This document shows, one piece after another, positions 17,944-26,148 of a stretch of DNA of 64,000 bases. Under the pieces are notes generated by a model, which did no database searches, had not been told where the DNA came from, and worked only from the letters and a program-made list of their open reading frames with translations. The translations under genes and the position numbers were made by a program. Origin of the DNA: CAVUAF01 sp964460655 (lineage in GTDB: Bacteria > Acidobacteriota > Terriglobia > Terriglobales > Acidobacteriaceae); the NCBI GenBank assembly GCA_964460655.1, contig CAYWSH010000003.1, positions 1 through 64,000 on the forward strand, read 5' to 3'. Each line of letters starts with the position of its first letter. Within the stretch, counting starts at the first letter, position 1.

Positions 17944-18914
17944 AACAAATTGATGCTGGTGCCGACGCGCTTCTCCGCCGCGCGCTCGAAGGCGGCAGCA
18001 GCGGCGGCGACGTCTTGCAGCGCGGTGCCGGTGGCGTCGAAAACGATGATCTCGTCGCGTGCTGTGCGGCCGGCCTTCCCGCTGACGATCTCACCCAACT
18101 CCGCATACACGGCAGCGTCAGGCGCGTGATGCAGCTCGCCGACGTGAATGCATTGCTCGACGATGTCGACGACGAGCTTGCTGGCGCGCACGAGTGCAGC
18201 GTCGAGCTCCTGCTTGTCAGGACTGTCGGCGCCCATCGCGGCGATGAAGGTGCCGGGGCGGATGTCGGCCTGACTCAGGAACGGTTGCCGCGAGGGCGTG
18301 CAGGTGACGATGGCGTCGCTCTGCAGCGTGGCGTCGCGGAGTCTTGCCGGGACTTCGACGGGAAGACCCATCGTCTCCGACATCTTCTTCGCGAAATCCT
18401 GGGCGCGAGCGGCGTCAACATCGAAGACAAAGGCACGTTGCAGCGGCAATACGGTCTTCATGGCGAGCAGTTGGATGGCGCCCTGGGTGCCGGCTCCGCA
18501 GATGGTGGCCGTCGCGCTGTCCTGCCGGGCAAGGTATTTCGCAGCGATCGCGGCGGCGGCACCCGTGCGGTTGATGGTGATCTCGATGGAATCCATGATC
18601 GCCAACGGGTAGCCGTGCTCGGCGTCGCACAGCAGGATGATGCCCTGGATGTTCGGCATGCCGAAGCGCTGCGCGTTCTTAAAGAATCCGCCGTTCGATT
18701 TCAGCGCAAAGTAGCGGCGGCCGAGTTGGAGTCCGCCCGCCTTGATGTGGAATTCGCCATCCAGCGCGTCGACGTGCGTCATCGCCGGCTTGAGGGCCTT
18801 GCCGGAGGCGTAGGCGCGGAATGCGTCTTCAACGACGCTCAGGTAATCCGCGAACGAGAGCAGACTGCGAATGTCGCTGCGGGTGAGGACCAAGGTGGAC
18901 GAGGGGAGCTCCAT
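17937..18914 (-). CDS. Ornithine cyclodeaminase / mu-crystallin family protein, possible pyrroline-2-carboxylate reductase
   Basis: A 325-residue NAD(P)-dependent protein. The nucleotide motif is ICGAGTQG (about residue 132), and the family segment GYPLAIMDSIEITINRTGAAAAIAAKYLA precedes it. The family contains ornithine cyclodeaminase, alanine dehydrogenase, ketimine reductase and delta1-pyrroline-2-carboxylate reductase. A candidate trans-3-hydroxyproline dehydratase lies 5 kb away, whose product that last enzyme reduces to L-proline, so I lean to this role by inference only. ATG 18914 is chosen by homology length; the Shine-Dalgarno is weak. An aminotransferase is divergent. Confidence 0.8.
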   Translation of the reverse strand: MELPSSTLVLTRSDIRSLLSFADYLSVVEDAFRAYASGKALKPAMTHVDALDGEFHIKAGGLQLGRRYFALKSNGGFFKNAQRFGMPNIQGIILLCDAEHGYPLAIMDSIEITINRTGAAAAIAAKYLARQDSATATICGAGTQGAIQLLAMKTVLPLQRAFVFDVDAARAQDFAKKMSETMGLPVEVPARLRDATLQSDAIVTCTPSRQPFLSQADIRPGTFIAAMGADSPDKQELDAALVRASKLVVDIVEQCIHVGELHHAPDAAVYAELGEIVSGKAGRTARDEIIVFDATGTALQDVAAAAAAFERAAEKRVGTSINLFQ

Positions 18915-19036
18915 AGTCGAGATTCTCAATATTGTGGCGGCGATTGCAAGCGACGGCTCGTAAACTAAGAAGAACAACCGAACGTCGGGCGGGCGACATC
19001 CATGACCGGGACCGACTTCTCGTTCGGAGTGCGCGC

Positions 19037-20176
19037 ATGAGGCTCAAGCCCTTCCTGCTCGATACTTGGCTCGACCAGTACGAGCACGGCATCGAATTCA
19101 ACCTAGCGGCAAGTTGCGGACCGACCTGGACCGTGAACGACATCCTTGCCCTCGCCGACGACGAGACGCGGCACCGCTTCCTGAACCACAGCCTGGTGTA
19201 TGGCCACGTCGCCGGCGATGACAGCCTGCGCGCTGCGATCGCGGAGATGCAACGCGTCCCGATAGAGAGTGTGCAGGTGGTGACGGGCGCGTCAGAGGCG
19301 TTGCTGGCCGTGATGTGGCACGCCGCCGACCCCGGCGCGAACGTCGTGCTTCCGCTACCGGGGTTTGCAACGTTCTCGGCGCTGCCGCAATCGCTGGGAC
19401 TGGAGACGCGCTTCTATCGGGTACGGCGCGAGAACGGTTTCCGGATAGACCCCGACGAGATCAAGCGACTGGTTGACGCGAAGACGAAGCTCATCCTGCT
19501 CAACAGTCCGCACCACCCGACGGGCGCGACGCTGAGCGACGACGAGATGAAAGCGCTGCACGACTTCGCCGCCGAGCGCGGGATCCAGCTGGTGTGCGAC
19601 GAGGTCTACCATCCCATCTACCACGGGACGCAACGGAGCTCGGCTGCACGCCTGCCCCATGCCACGGTGATCAATGACCTGTCGAAGGCGTTCTCGATCG
19701 CCGGCGTGCGCACGGGATGGATCATCGAGCCCGACGCGCAGCGTCGCCAGCAATACTGGACGGGACGCGCGTACTTCACGGTGAGCAACGCGACCACCGC
19801 GGAGATCCTGGCGGAGGTCGCGATCCGCAAGCGCGACATCGTGCTCGGCAAGACGCAAGAAGTCGCCACGCGCAACCTGGAGCTGCTCGACGGCTTCATG
19901 GCGGAACATCGGGACGTATTCGGCTGGATCGCGCCGGAGGGCGGCATGACGACATTCCCGTGGCTGGTGAGCGGCGAGGATACGCGGCCGTTCTGCTGTG
20001 GCGCCGCCGAGCGCGGCATCCTGTTGGCGCCCGGCGATTGCTTCGACACGCCGGCGCATTTCCGCGTGGGCTTTGCTGCGGCAGGAGACGACTTCGCGCG
20101 AGCGCTCGACCGACTCGGGGAATTCGTCAAGAGCCGGCAGGCTTTTGCTTCTGTCGCTTCGCTCCCAAACCGCTAG
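19037..20176 (+). CDS. PLP-dependent class I/II aminotransferase
   Basis: A 379-residue fold-type I aminotransferase. It shows VVTGASEALLAVMWHAADPG (phosphate loop), LNSPHHPTGATLSDDEM, CDEVYHPIYHG and the Schiff-base lysine in NDLSKAFSIAGVRTGWI. Substrate is unknown. The frame is open from 18932, but the protein family begins at MRLKPFLLDTW (ATG 19037). Oddly, the last residues (SVASLPNR) and the stop codon are encoded by copy B of an intergenic repeat, so the native C terminus was probably altered. Confidence 0.88.
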   Translation: MRLKPFLLDTWLDQYEHGIEFNLAASCGPTWTVNDILALADDETRHRFLNHSLVYGHVAGDDSLRAAIAEMQRVPIESVQVVTGASEALLAVMWHAADPGANVVLPLPGFATFSALPQSLGLETRFYRVRRENGFRIDPDEIKRLVDAKTKLILLNSPHHPTGATLSDDEMKALHDFAAERGIQLVCDEVYHPIYHGTQRSSAARLPHATVINDLSKAFSIAGVRTGWIIEPDAQRRQQYWTGRAYFTVSNATTAEILAEVAIRKRDIVLGKTQEVATRNLELLDGFMAEHRDVFGWIAPEGGMTTFPWLVSGEDTRPFCCGAAERGILLAPGDCFDTPAHFRVGFAAAGDDFARALDRLGEFVKSRQAFASVASLPNR

Positions 20177-20270
20177 AGGGTATCGCCCGCCCGCAGACCC
20201 ACGAGGCCTGCGATCGCCTCCGCATCCTGTCCCGAAGATTCGGGAGGGCTGCTCCGCTTTGGTCTAGGCG
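20151..20270. repeat. Intergenic repeat family, copy B, overlapping the aminotransferase stop
   Basis: Begins CTGTCGCTTCGCTCCCAAAC, continues CGCTAGAGGGTATCG and ends CTCCGCTTTGGTCTAGGCG. The TAG of CGCTAG is the aminotransferase stop. Within it CCCGAA-GA-TTCGGG (20231-20244 region) forms a small perfect hairpin absent from copy C. Confidence 0.75.
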
Positions 20271-20275
20271 AAACG

Positions 20276-20378
20276 CTGTCGCTTCGCTCCCAGACCGCTA
20301 GAGGGCATCGCCGCCCGCAGACCCACACCTGCGATCGCGCTCCGCAGCCTGAACGCTGCTCCGCTTTGGTCCAGGCGA
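20276..20378. repeat. Intergenic repeat family, copy C
   Basis: Same start (CTGTCGCTTCGCTCCCAGAC), same CGCTAGAGGGCATCG core and the end CTCCGCTTTGGTCCAGGCG. It lies in tandem with copy B, five bases apart, and supplies the -35 of the next promoter. Confidence 0.75.
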
Positions 20379-20394
20379 CCGCTCCGCTTACAAT
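20366..20394 (+). promoter_or_regulatory. Promoter with its -35 inside a repeat copy
   Basis: TTGGTC (20366-20371), 17-bp spacer, TACAAT (20389-20394). The ATG lies at 20404, so the mRNA should have almost no leader, and no Shine-Dalgarno is seen. The -35 is part of the conserved CTTTGGTCCAGGCG end of repeat copy C. Confidence 0.55.
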
Positions 20395-20403
20395 GCGCGC
20401 GCC

Positions 20404-21936
20404 ATGAGAATCTTCCGCCCGCTCACCTTCGCGGCTCCTTCCTTATTAATGGCGCTCGTCGGCGCGTGCGTGGCGCAGACAGTGGAATCGTTCGACGGCG
20501 ACTCGGGCATACCGTGGACCGAATGCAAGATGGAGACGAACCGGTGCTGGCGGCAGCCGGAGATGGACGTCAGCGTGGATGGCAAGCACGTCGTGCAGGT
20601 GACGCGGCAGAACATGAACGTCTACGACTACGCGGGCAAGCTGCAGCGCTCGTCGACGATGATCGACGTGATCCGCGCAGCAGGTCTCGACCCCATGCCG
20701 CCGGTGCAGCCGAACTTTCGCGGTGGCAATAGCCCCTTCGAGCCGCACGTCGTGTTCGACGAGTTCATCCAGCGCTGGATCATCACGGTGACGTGCCTGA
20801 GCGACTGCGTGCTGGTCAGCGCGACGGCTGACCCGCTCGGCACGTGGAAGGGCGTTTACTTGAGCTGCCTGCAGAGTGGGCCGTGCCTGAACTACGACCC
20901 GGGAATGAAGCTCGGTTATGACCGCAACGGCGTGTACGTGTGCGGAGCGCACATCAACGACGATGACCCGAACACGGCGCCGAAGACCGGGTATGACTGT
21001 TTTGCCGTTCCCTCGGCAGAGGTGCGCGCGATCGGCGAAGGGAAGGAGCCTGCGCACCTGAATCGGCGGCATAACCTACCGATCGATGTGGTGCCGGCGA
21101 TCGATCACAACCCGCGGAAGGCGGCGAATGCGGCGGCGTTCTTCGTCGCCAAATCGTGCCGCCGTGATGCGGTGAACGCCTGCATGATCAACCAGGACCT
21201 CGCCTTCGATTGGCTGGTCGACACCTTCACGTGGAAAGGCACAACGGGTAGCTACAACAACGGCGGCGAGGAACAGCGGGTCAAGACGGACGTCGGTTCC
21301 AAACGAAGCAAGTGGCTGTACAACTTTCCGTGCTGTGGGCCGCGGTCGGCGATCCCGCAGGGTGGCACCGATATGGCGCTGCGCTCGGGCGGAAGCCATC
21401 GGCTGATGAACATCTTTCAATCGGGTACGCATCTGCATGGTGCATCGGGTTCAGGCGCGTGCACGCACGATTGCGGCGAGCAAGGCGCGGACAAGCACAA
21501 CCTGATGTTCTACGTGGACCTGGATTGCACGCGGCCGCAGGCGTGCGTGGTGGCGCAGACGGCGAAGATCGCATCGCCGGATGAGGCGTATCTGTTCGCC
21601 ACGGTCGGCGTCGACGCGAAAGGGAACGTGGGGATCGTGGCCTCGTCGGTGGGACCGGCGACGCATCTCTCGGTGAAGCTATGGACGCGCCGCAAGAACG
21701 ATCCGCCGAATACATTTTCCGGACCAAAGACGGTGGTCAGCGGCACGCAGCCGTACACGTGCCCGCCTCCCGACAATGTGACGCTGCTGGGCAGCGCCGT
21801 GGGCGTGCTGACGGCGCTCGATCCGAGCGACGGGACACGGCTGTGGACGAACGCGCAGTGGGCGAATGACGCGCGGCCGTGCGCGTGGAATACGCGGATC
21901 GTCAGTTACAGTGTTGTTCCGCCCCCGAAACACTGA
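20404..21936 (+). CDS. Secreted cysteine-rich protein, uncharacterised family (paralogue 1)
   Basis: A 510-residue exported protein (signal MRIFRPLTFAAPSLLMALVGACVAQ; VGAC could also be read as a lipobox). The mature part has 18 cysteines, all matched in the paralogue at 30862-32418. Shared landmarks are FEPHVVFDEFI.RW, CL.DC, CLQ.GPCLN.DP, DPNT, YDCFA.P, IGEGKEP.HLNR.HN, PCCGP, CTHDCG, LDC, YTCP and the final CxWN. The blade-like recurrence (GVDAKGNVGIVASS, KLWTRRKNDP) suggests a beta-propeller held by disulfides. I do not recognise a named family and propose no activity. Confidence 0.75.
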   Translation: MRIFRPLTFAAPSLLMALVGACVAQTVESFDGDSGIPWTECKMETNRCWRQPEMDVSVDGKHVVQVTRQNMNVYDYAGKLQRSSTMIDVIRAAGLDPMPPVQPNFRGGNSPFEPHVVFDEFIQRWIITVTCLSDCVLVSATADPLGTWKGVYLSCLQSGPCLNYDPGMKLGYDRNGVYVCGAHINDDDPNTAPKTGYDCFAVPSAEVRAIGEGKEPAHLNRRHNLPIDVVPAIDHNPRKAANAAAFFVAKSCRRDAVNACMINQDLAFDWLVDTFTWKGTTGSYNNGGEEQRVKTDVGSKRSKWLYNFPCCGPRSAIPQGGTDMALRSGGSHRLMNIFQSGTHLHGASGSGACTHDCGEQGADKHNLMFYVDLDCTRPQACVVAQTAKIASPDEAYLFATVGVDAKGNVGIVASSVGPATHLSVKLWTRRKNDPPNTFSGPKTVVSGTQPYTCPPPDNVTLLGSAVGVLTALDPSDGTRLWTNAQWANDARPCAWNTRIVSYSVVPPPKH

Positions 21937-21967
21937 CCTGGCCGGCGACTTCTCGCGAGACCGGTGT

Positions 21968-23089
21968 TCATTGCTTCATCGTGGGCAGGGAGAGTGGTAC
22001 TCGCTGCCCGCTGCGAGCTCCTTCGTAGATGGCGGTGACGATCTGCATATCGCGCCGACCGAGTTCACCGGGCACCAGGGTTGGGCGGCCGGTGAGGACA
22101 CAGTCGGCGAAATCATCCATCTGCGCGGCCTGCTGATTGATGACGGGCAAGGCCAGCGGACCGGCGCTGGTTTCACACACGATGCCGCGGTACATGAACG
22201 CCGTCTGCTTGAAGTCCATCCAGCCCTTGGTGCCTTCGGCGCGGAATGTGTCAGCCGATTGATTGAAGCTGGTGAGCCCGTCGCAGCGCGCACCGTCGGC
22301 GAACTCCAGGGTGAAGCGCAGCGTCTCCTCGACCTCGTTGAAAAGGTCGAGCCTTGTCTTGGGCTCTTCGTGCGCGGTGACGGTGATGGGCGCTTCGCCG
22401 TTCTTCGCCATGCAGGCGGCGTGCACGACGTAGATGCCCAGGTCCATCATGGGGCCGCCGCCGGCGAGCCGTTTATCCACGCGCCAGGCGCGCCGCCCGA
22501 ACACGAAAGCAAAAGCGCCCGTCATCTTCATGAAGCGGCCCAGGTCCTGCTGGCGCGCGTGCCGCATCAGTTCCTTGTGGTAGAGGTCGTAATGCAGGCG
22601 GTAGCCGATGCCGAGCTTGACCTTCGCGGCCTGGCACGCCGCGATCATGCGGTCGCAGTCGGCGACCGAAGTAGCCATCGGCTTTTCGGAGATGACGTGC
22701 TTGCCGGCTTTGGCCGCGCGGAGGGTGAAGTCGGGATGCAGCGCGGGCGGCGTGACGACATAGACGATGTCGATCTCGGGGTTGTCAACAATCTTGTCGA
22801 AGTTCTCGTAGTTGTAGACGTTCTGCGGCTTCAGGTTGTAATCGGCCGCCCAGCGCTCTGCCTTCTCGGGCGTTCCGGTGACGATGCCGGCGAGGTAACA
22901 GTTCCTGGTCTCGCGTAGCGCCGGTCCCAGCTGGCCGCTTGCATAGCTGCCCAGGCCCAGCAGCGCGACGCCGAGCCGGCGGCGCGGCGGAGATACCTGA
23001 GCGTGCACGCGACGGGTGGCCAGCGCTGCCGCCGCCAACGCCGAAGTGCGTAAGAAGTCGCGGCGCGAACTGCCAACCCGATGTTTCAT
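21968..23089 (-). CDS. Tat-exported Gfo/Idh/MocA-family oxidoreductase
   Basis: A 373-residue NAD(P)-dependent dehydrogenase of the glucose-fructose oxidoreductase type. A twin-arginine signal (SSRRDFLRTSALAAAALA) precedes the Rossmann fold (VALLGLGSYASGQLGPAL). EKPMATSVADCDRMI contains the catalytic Lys of the EKP motif. Secreted members usually keep tightly bound NADP. ATG 23089 has AAGGAGG 6-7 bases upstream, the best Shine-Dalgarno in the area. It follows the hydroxyproline-dehydratase gene by 13 bases, so the two are probably co-transcribed; the metabolic link is not obvious. Confidence 0.88.
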   Translation of the reverse strand: MKHRVGSSRRDFLRTSALAAAALATRRVHAQVSPPRRRLGVALLGLGSYASGQLGPALRETRNCYLAGIVTGTPEKAERWAADYNLKPQNVYNYENFDKIVDNPEIDIVYVVTPPALHPDFTLRAAKAGKHVISEKPMATSVADCDRMIAACQAAKVKLGIGYRLHYDLYHKELMRHARQQDLGRFMKMTGAFAFVFGRRAWRVDKRLAGGGPMMDLGIYVVHAACMAKNGEAPITVTAHEEPKTRLDLFNEVEETLRFTLEFADGARCDGLTSFNQSADTFRAEGTKGWMDFKQTAFMYRGIVCETSAGPLALPVINQQAAQMDDFADCVLTGRPTLVPGELGRRDMQIVTAIYEGARSGQRVPLSLPTMKQ

Positions 23090-23102
23090 TTCAACCTCCT
23101 TC

Positions 23103-24149
23103 TTACCGCAAGAAGAAGCCCGCACGGAACGGATCCGCGGGGTCGAAATAGAACTCGTTGCGGCCGGTGATGAAGGCGGTGCCGCTCACCTCCGGCACGA
23201 CGGCATCATAAGGGCCGAACTTGGTGCGTTCCACCGCGCGCACCGACATCGTGCTGCCGACGATGCTCTCGATGGTGATGGTCTCGCCAAGCGCAAGCTC
23301 ACCCCGGGCGTGATGAAGGGCGGCGCGAGCGCTCACGCCCGTCCCAGTGGGCGAGCGGTCGACTTCGCCATCGGCAAAGATGCAGACATTGCGGCTGTGA
23401 TGACCTGCCTCGCGCGGCGGCGCAACGAAGATGGTGCCATAAAGAAAACTCAAGTCCTTTTCGAACGGATGCTCGATGGGGAACTTGGCCGCCACGGCGT
23501 GCTTGAGGCGACGTCCGAGGTCGATCTGCCGGGCGACGCTTTCGGCGGTGAGTTCGAGGCCGACGGAGGAGGCATCGACGAAAGCGTAGAAGGCGCCGCC
23601 GTACGCGACATCGAACGCAACGCGGCCCACCCCTGCGACGTCAACATGCTGGTCGCGCAGATAAACAAAGGAGGGAACGTTGCGAAACGACGCAGCCTGC
23701 ACCTTGCCGTTCTGGAGTTTCGCCTGGGCGTGAACGGTCCCGGCAGGCACGTTGATGGTGAGTTCGGCGATGTCGCCGTGGGTCCGGGCGAAGCCGGCTT
23801 CGCAGGCGAGCGTCATCAGGGCGATGATGGCGTGGCCACACATCGTGCTGTAGCCCTCGTTGTGCAGGAAGAAGACGTCGAGGTCGGCGGTCGCGGAAGG
23901 AAGAACGACGGCGCCGTACATGTCGGCGTGGCCGCGCGGCTCCCACATGGTCCCGGTGCGGAGATGATCGTAGTGTTCGCGGAAGTAGCGCCGCTTCTCG
24001 AGCACGGTACGGCCTTCGATGGGCGGCAGACCATCGAGAAACACGCGCAATGGCTCGCCGCCCGTGTGCATGTCGAGGGTGGTGAGCTTTGTCCAGCCAG
24101 ACGGAGGGCGCCAATTCTGCGCCGCGGCAAGGATTTGCATGCGGGACAT
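23103..24149 (-). CDS. Proline-racemase family enzyme, likely trans-3-hydroxy-L-proline dehydratase
   Basis: A 348-residue member of the proline racemase / hydroxyproline epimerase family. The first catalytic motif is intact, MCGHAIIAL with Cys104. In the second, DRSPTGTGVSAR, Thr268 stands where racemases and epimerases have Cys (DRSPCGTG). This Cys/Thr pair is the known signature of trans-3-hydroxy-L-proline dehydratase, which yields delta1-pyrroline-2-carboxylate. An ornithine-cyclodeaminase-family protein at 17937-18914 could reduce that product to proline. AAGGATTAGG precedes the ATG. It is the first gene of a two-gene operon. Confidence 0.85.
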   Translation of the reverse strand: MSRMQILAAAQNWRPPSGWTKLTTLDMHTGGEPLRVFLDGLPPIEGRTVLEKRRYFREHYDHLRTGTMWEPRGHADMYGAVVLPSATADLDVFFLHNEGYSTMCGHAIIALMTLACEAGFARTHGDIAELTINVPAGTVHAQAKLQNGKVQAASFRNVPSFVYLRDQHVDVAGVGRVAFDVAYGGAFYAFVDASSVGLELTAESVARQIDLGRRLKHAVAAKFPIEHPFEKDLSFLYGTIFVAPPREAGHHSRNVCIFADGEVDRSPTGTGVSARAALHHARGELALGETITIESIVGSTMSVRAVERTKFGPYDAVVPEVSGTAFITGRNEFYFDPADPFRAGFFLR

Positions 24150-24212
24150 CCTAATCCTTCTTGCTTAGCCCACACGCGCGAGCGGGCCGCAGCGCATGGA
24201 GATCGCTATGCG

Positions 24213-24288
24213 CTCATCAAATCTTCATCGGTGGTGCGCGAAAGTTTCATCGTGCCTTGACCTCGGCTTCATCTCGCCCTCGTAGGCT
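24213..24288 (+). promoter_or_regulatory. Pho-box-like array and -10 upstream of the PhoX-like gene
   Basis: Direct repeats at an exact 11-bp period: CTCATC 24213, TTCATC 24224, a degenerate unit 24235, TTCATC 24246, TTGACC 24257, TTCATC 24268. The -10 TAGGCT starts 15 bp after the last unit (24283). The same geometry recurs before 26149, 27426 and 28939. Eleven-bp-spaced direct repeats that replace the -35 are the hallmark of PhoB sites. Confidence 0.7.
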
Positions 24289-24350
24289 GTGCCGGTCGCG
24301 TCGGCCGCTCCGCGCGGAGACGCCAATAACGTCAAGGAGAAGAACCGACG

Positions 24351-25853
24351 ATGTTGCGCAGTCAGAAATCACTCATCCTGCTCGCCCTCGTAACCTCCCT
24401 CATCGGCAACCTGCATGGCCAGAACGGACGCGGTAACGACCAGATCCGCAGCAGCGTGCCCGCAGCCAACCAGCGAGTCGGCAATCCTCCCAACGTGGTG
24501 GCGCCGGGGTTCTTCCTGAGCCGCGTCGCGCAAGGAACGGACCCGCTCGAGAATCCATCGGGCGTGATCACGCAGTTCGGGTTTCTCAGCGATGCAACCA
24601 AGACCGAGGCGGACGAGAACACCTACCTCGTGCTCGAACACAATCCCGGAGGTCCGACGCCGAACTACGATTACGGCCGTCGTTTCCTGTTCCAGGGACA
24701 TGAGAACAGCGGGAACAAGGCGTATGTGACGCGCATCAACCTGGATGTGACGGACGCGGCACATCGCATCACTCTGCTGACGCCGGTGGGCAGCGACGCA
24801 CTGACACACTTCAATTCGATCGACGGTTCCACGTGGGACCCGTTCACGCACACACTGTTGTTCACGCAGGAAGCGGGCGCGAACGGCGGAGTGATCGAGA
24901 TCACACTCGACTGGCCGGTGACGGTGCGGACACTCGACGGGATCCTCGGCAAGGGCGGCTACGAAGGCATTCATCCTGACGACCGCGGGAACCTGTTCAT
25001 CGTGGAAGACGTCGGCGGCACAACGGTAGCCAGTACGGCGAAGCAGCCGAACTCGTTCATCTATCGCTTTGTGCCGCAAGATGCGAGCGACCTGAGCCAG
25101 GGCGGAAAGCTGCAGGCACTGCAGGTGAGTATCGACGGCGTGCCGCTCGTATTCCATCCGGGCCGGGCGGCGAGTGACGTGGTGTCGGTGGAGCAGCTCA
25201 AGCTGCACACGCCCGGCACGTCGTATCCGGCGAAGTGGATCACGGTGCATGACACGGCCGTGGACGGGACCAGCCCGTTCAGCGCCAACGCGCTGGCGAA
25301 GACCCGGGGCGCAACTCCGCTCAAACGGCCGGAGAACGGACAGTTCCTGCCGGGATCGGACTTCCACACTTTCTTCTTCGACACGACCGGCGACACGAAC
25401 GCGACCGCGGGCGGCGATCCCGCGCTGGCGGCGCGCGGCGCGTGGGGCGCGATCTGGCGGCTCGACCTCGACGGTACACGCGACCAGGGAACGCTTGCCA
25501 TCTTCGTGCTCGGCACGGCGGAGCAGAACTCGTTCGACAATCTCGCGTTCGTCGATACCAAGACCCTGCTGGCCGCCGAAGACCGCGGCGACACGCTGCA
25601 TGGACAACTGAACACGCTGGATTCCATCTGGGCGTACGACGTGCGCGGCACAACGCCGAACGCGCGCCGCTTCCTGGCGCTCGGCCAGGATGTGCTGGCG
25701 ACCAGCGAAGACAACGAACCGACGGGCCTGCACGTCTCGGAGGGAGACACGCGCGCGCAGGGCATGCAAGGCAAGCCGCAGAATCCGACGTCGGCGCGCT
25801 GGTTCTTCACGCAGCAGCATGGGATGAACCAGGTGTGGGAGATCATGCGGTAA
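24351..25853 (+). CDS. Secreted PhoX-like (DUF839) protein
   Basis: A 500-residue exported protein (MLRSQKSLILLALVTSLIGNLHGQ) of the DUF839/PhoX beta-propeller type; recognisable parts are YLVLEHNPGG, FLFQGHENSG, LTPVGSDALTHFNSIDGSTWDPFTHTLLFTQEAG, YEGIHPDDRGNLFIVEDVGG and VDTKTLLAAEDRGD. PhoX phosphatases are usually Tat-exported and use a Fe/Ca cofactor with a Cys ligand. This protein has a Sec-type signal and no cysteine at all, so phosphatase activity is doubtful or uses another cofactor. The Pho-box-like promoter upstream supports a phosphate-related role. Confidence 0.75.
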   Translation: MLRSQKSLILLALVTSLIGNLHGQNGRGNDQIRSSVPAANQRVGNPPNVVAPGFFLSRVAQGTDPLENPSGVITQFGFLSDATKTEADENTYLVLEHNPGGPTPNYDYGRRFLFQGHENSGNKAYVTRINLDVTDAAHRITLLTPVGSDALTHFNSIDGSTWDPFTHTLLFTQEAGANGGVIEITLDWPVTVRTLDGILGKGGYEGIHPDDRGNLFIVEDVGGTTVASTAKQPNSFIYRFVPQDASDLSQGGKLQALQVSIDGVPLVFHPGRAASDVVSVEQLKLHTPGTSYPAKWITVHDTAVDGTSPFSANALAKTRGATPLKRPENGQFLPGSDFHTFFFDTTGDTNATAGGDPALAARGAWGAIWRLDLDGTRDQGTLAIFVLGTAEQNSFDNLAFVDTKTLLAAEDRGDTLHGQLNTLDSIWAYDVRGTTPNARRFLALGQDVLATSEDNEPTGLHVSEGDTRAQGMQGKPQNPTSARWFFTQQHGMNQVWEIMR

Positions 25854-25930
25854 GAGCGGAGCAGAGTGAGGGTCCCGGTCGGGGAGTTGCGAGCGGCCGG
25901 GACCTGCAGCCGGCCACAACCGACACGCAT

Positions 25931-25984
25931 TTCACCAAGATTTCACGTGCGCTTCATGATGCGTTAAAGCGACTGCCCTAAAAT
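25931..25984 (+). promoter_or_regulatory. Pho-box-like array and -10 upstream of the glycosyltransferase gene
   Basis: TTCACC 25931, TTCACG 25942, TTCATG 25953, TTAAAG 25964, each 11 bp apart; -10 TAAAAT at 25979-25984, exactly 15 bp from the last unit. This is the cleanest of the four arrays. The predicted leader is about 155 bases. A second, weaker pair (TTCACG 26088, TTAACC 26099) lies nearer the gene. Confidence 0.75.
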
Positions 25985-26148
25985 CGGTGCATTACGTTGT
26001 CTGCTTTGCGGGAGGACCCAGCGCAAAACCGGGCGCTGTTCCTCCATTCTTTTTGCCCGTAGCGCGCTTGATTCCCCCAGCCAAGGATTCACGCGGCGTT
26101 AACCAGCGCGCCGGAGCGGTGCGCTACGTTCCGACAGAGGTGTGAAGG

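Noticed and set aside
24369..25919. A 516-residue minus-strand ORF opposite the PhoX-like gene
   Set aside because: Arg/His-rich antisense frame without motifs; the plus frame has a signal peptide and family motifs.
26088..26130. A second Pho-like pair (TTCACG, TTAACC, 11 bp apart) near the glycosyltransferase start
   Set aside because: Only two units, and the -10-like TACGTT lies 26 rather than 15 bp on; kept only as a note beside the strong array.
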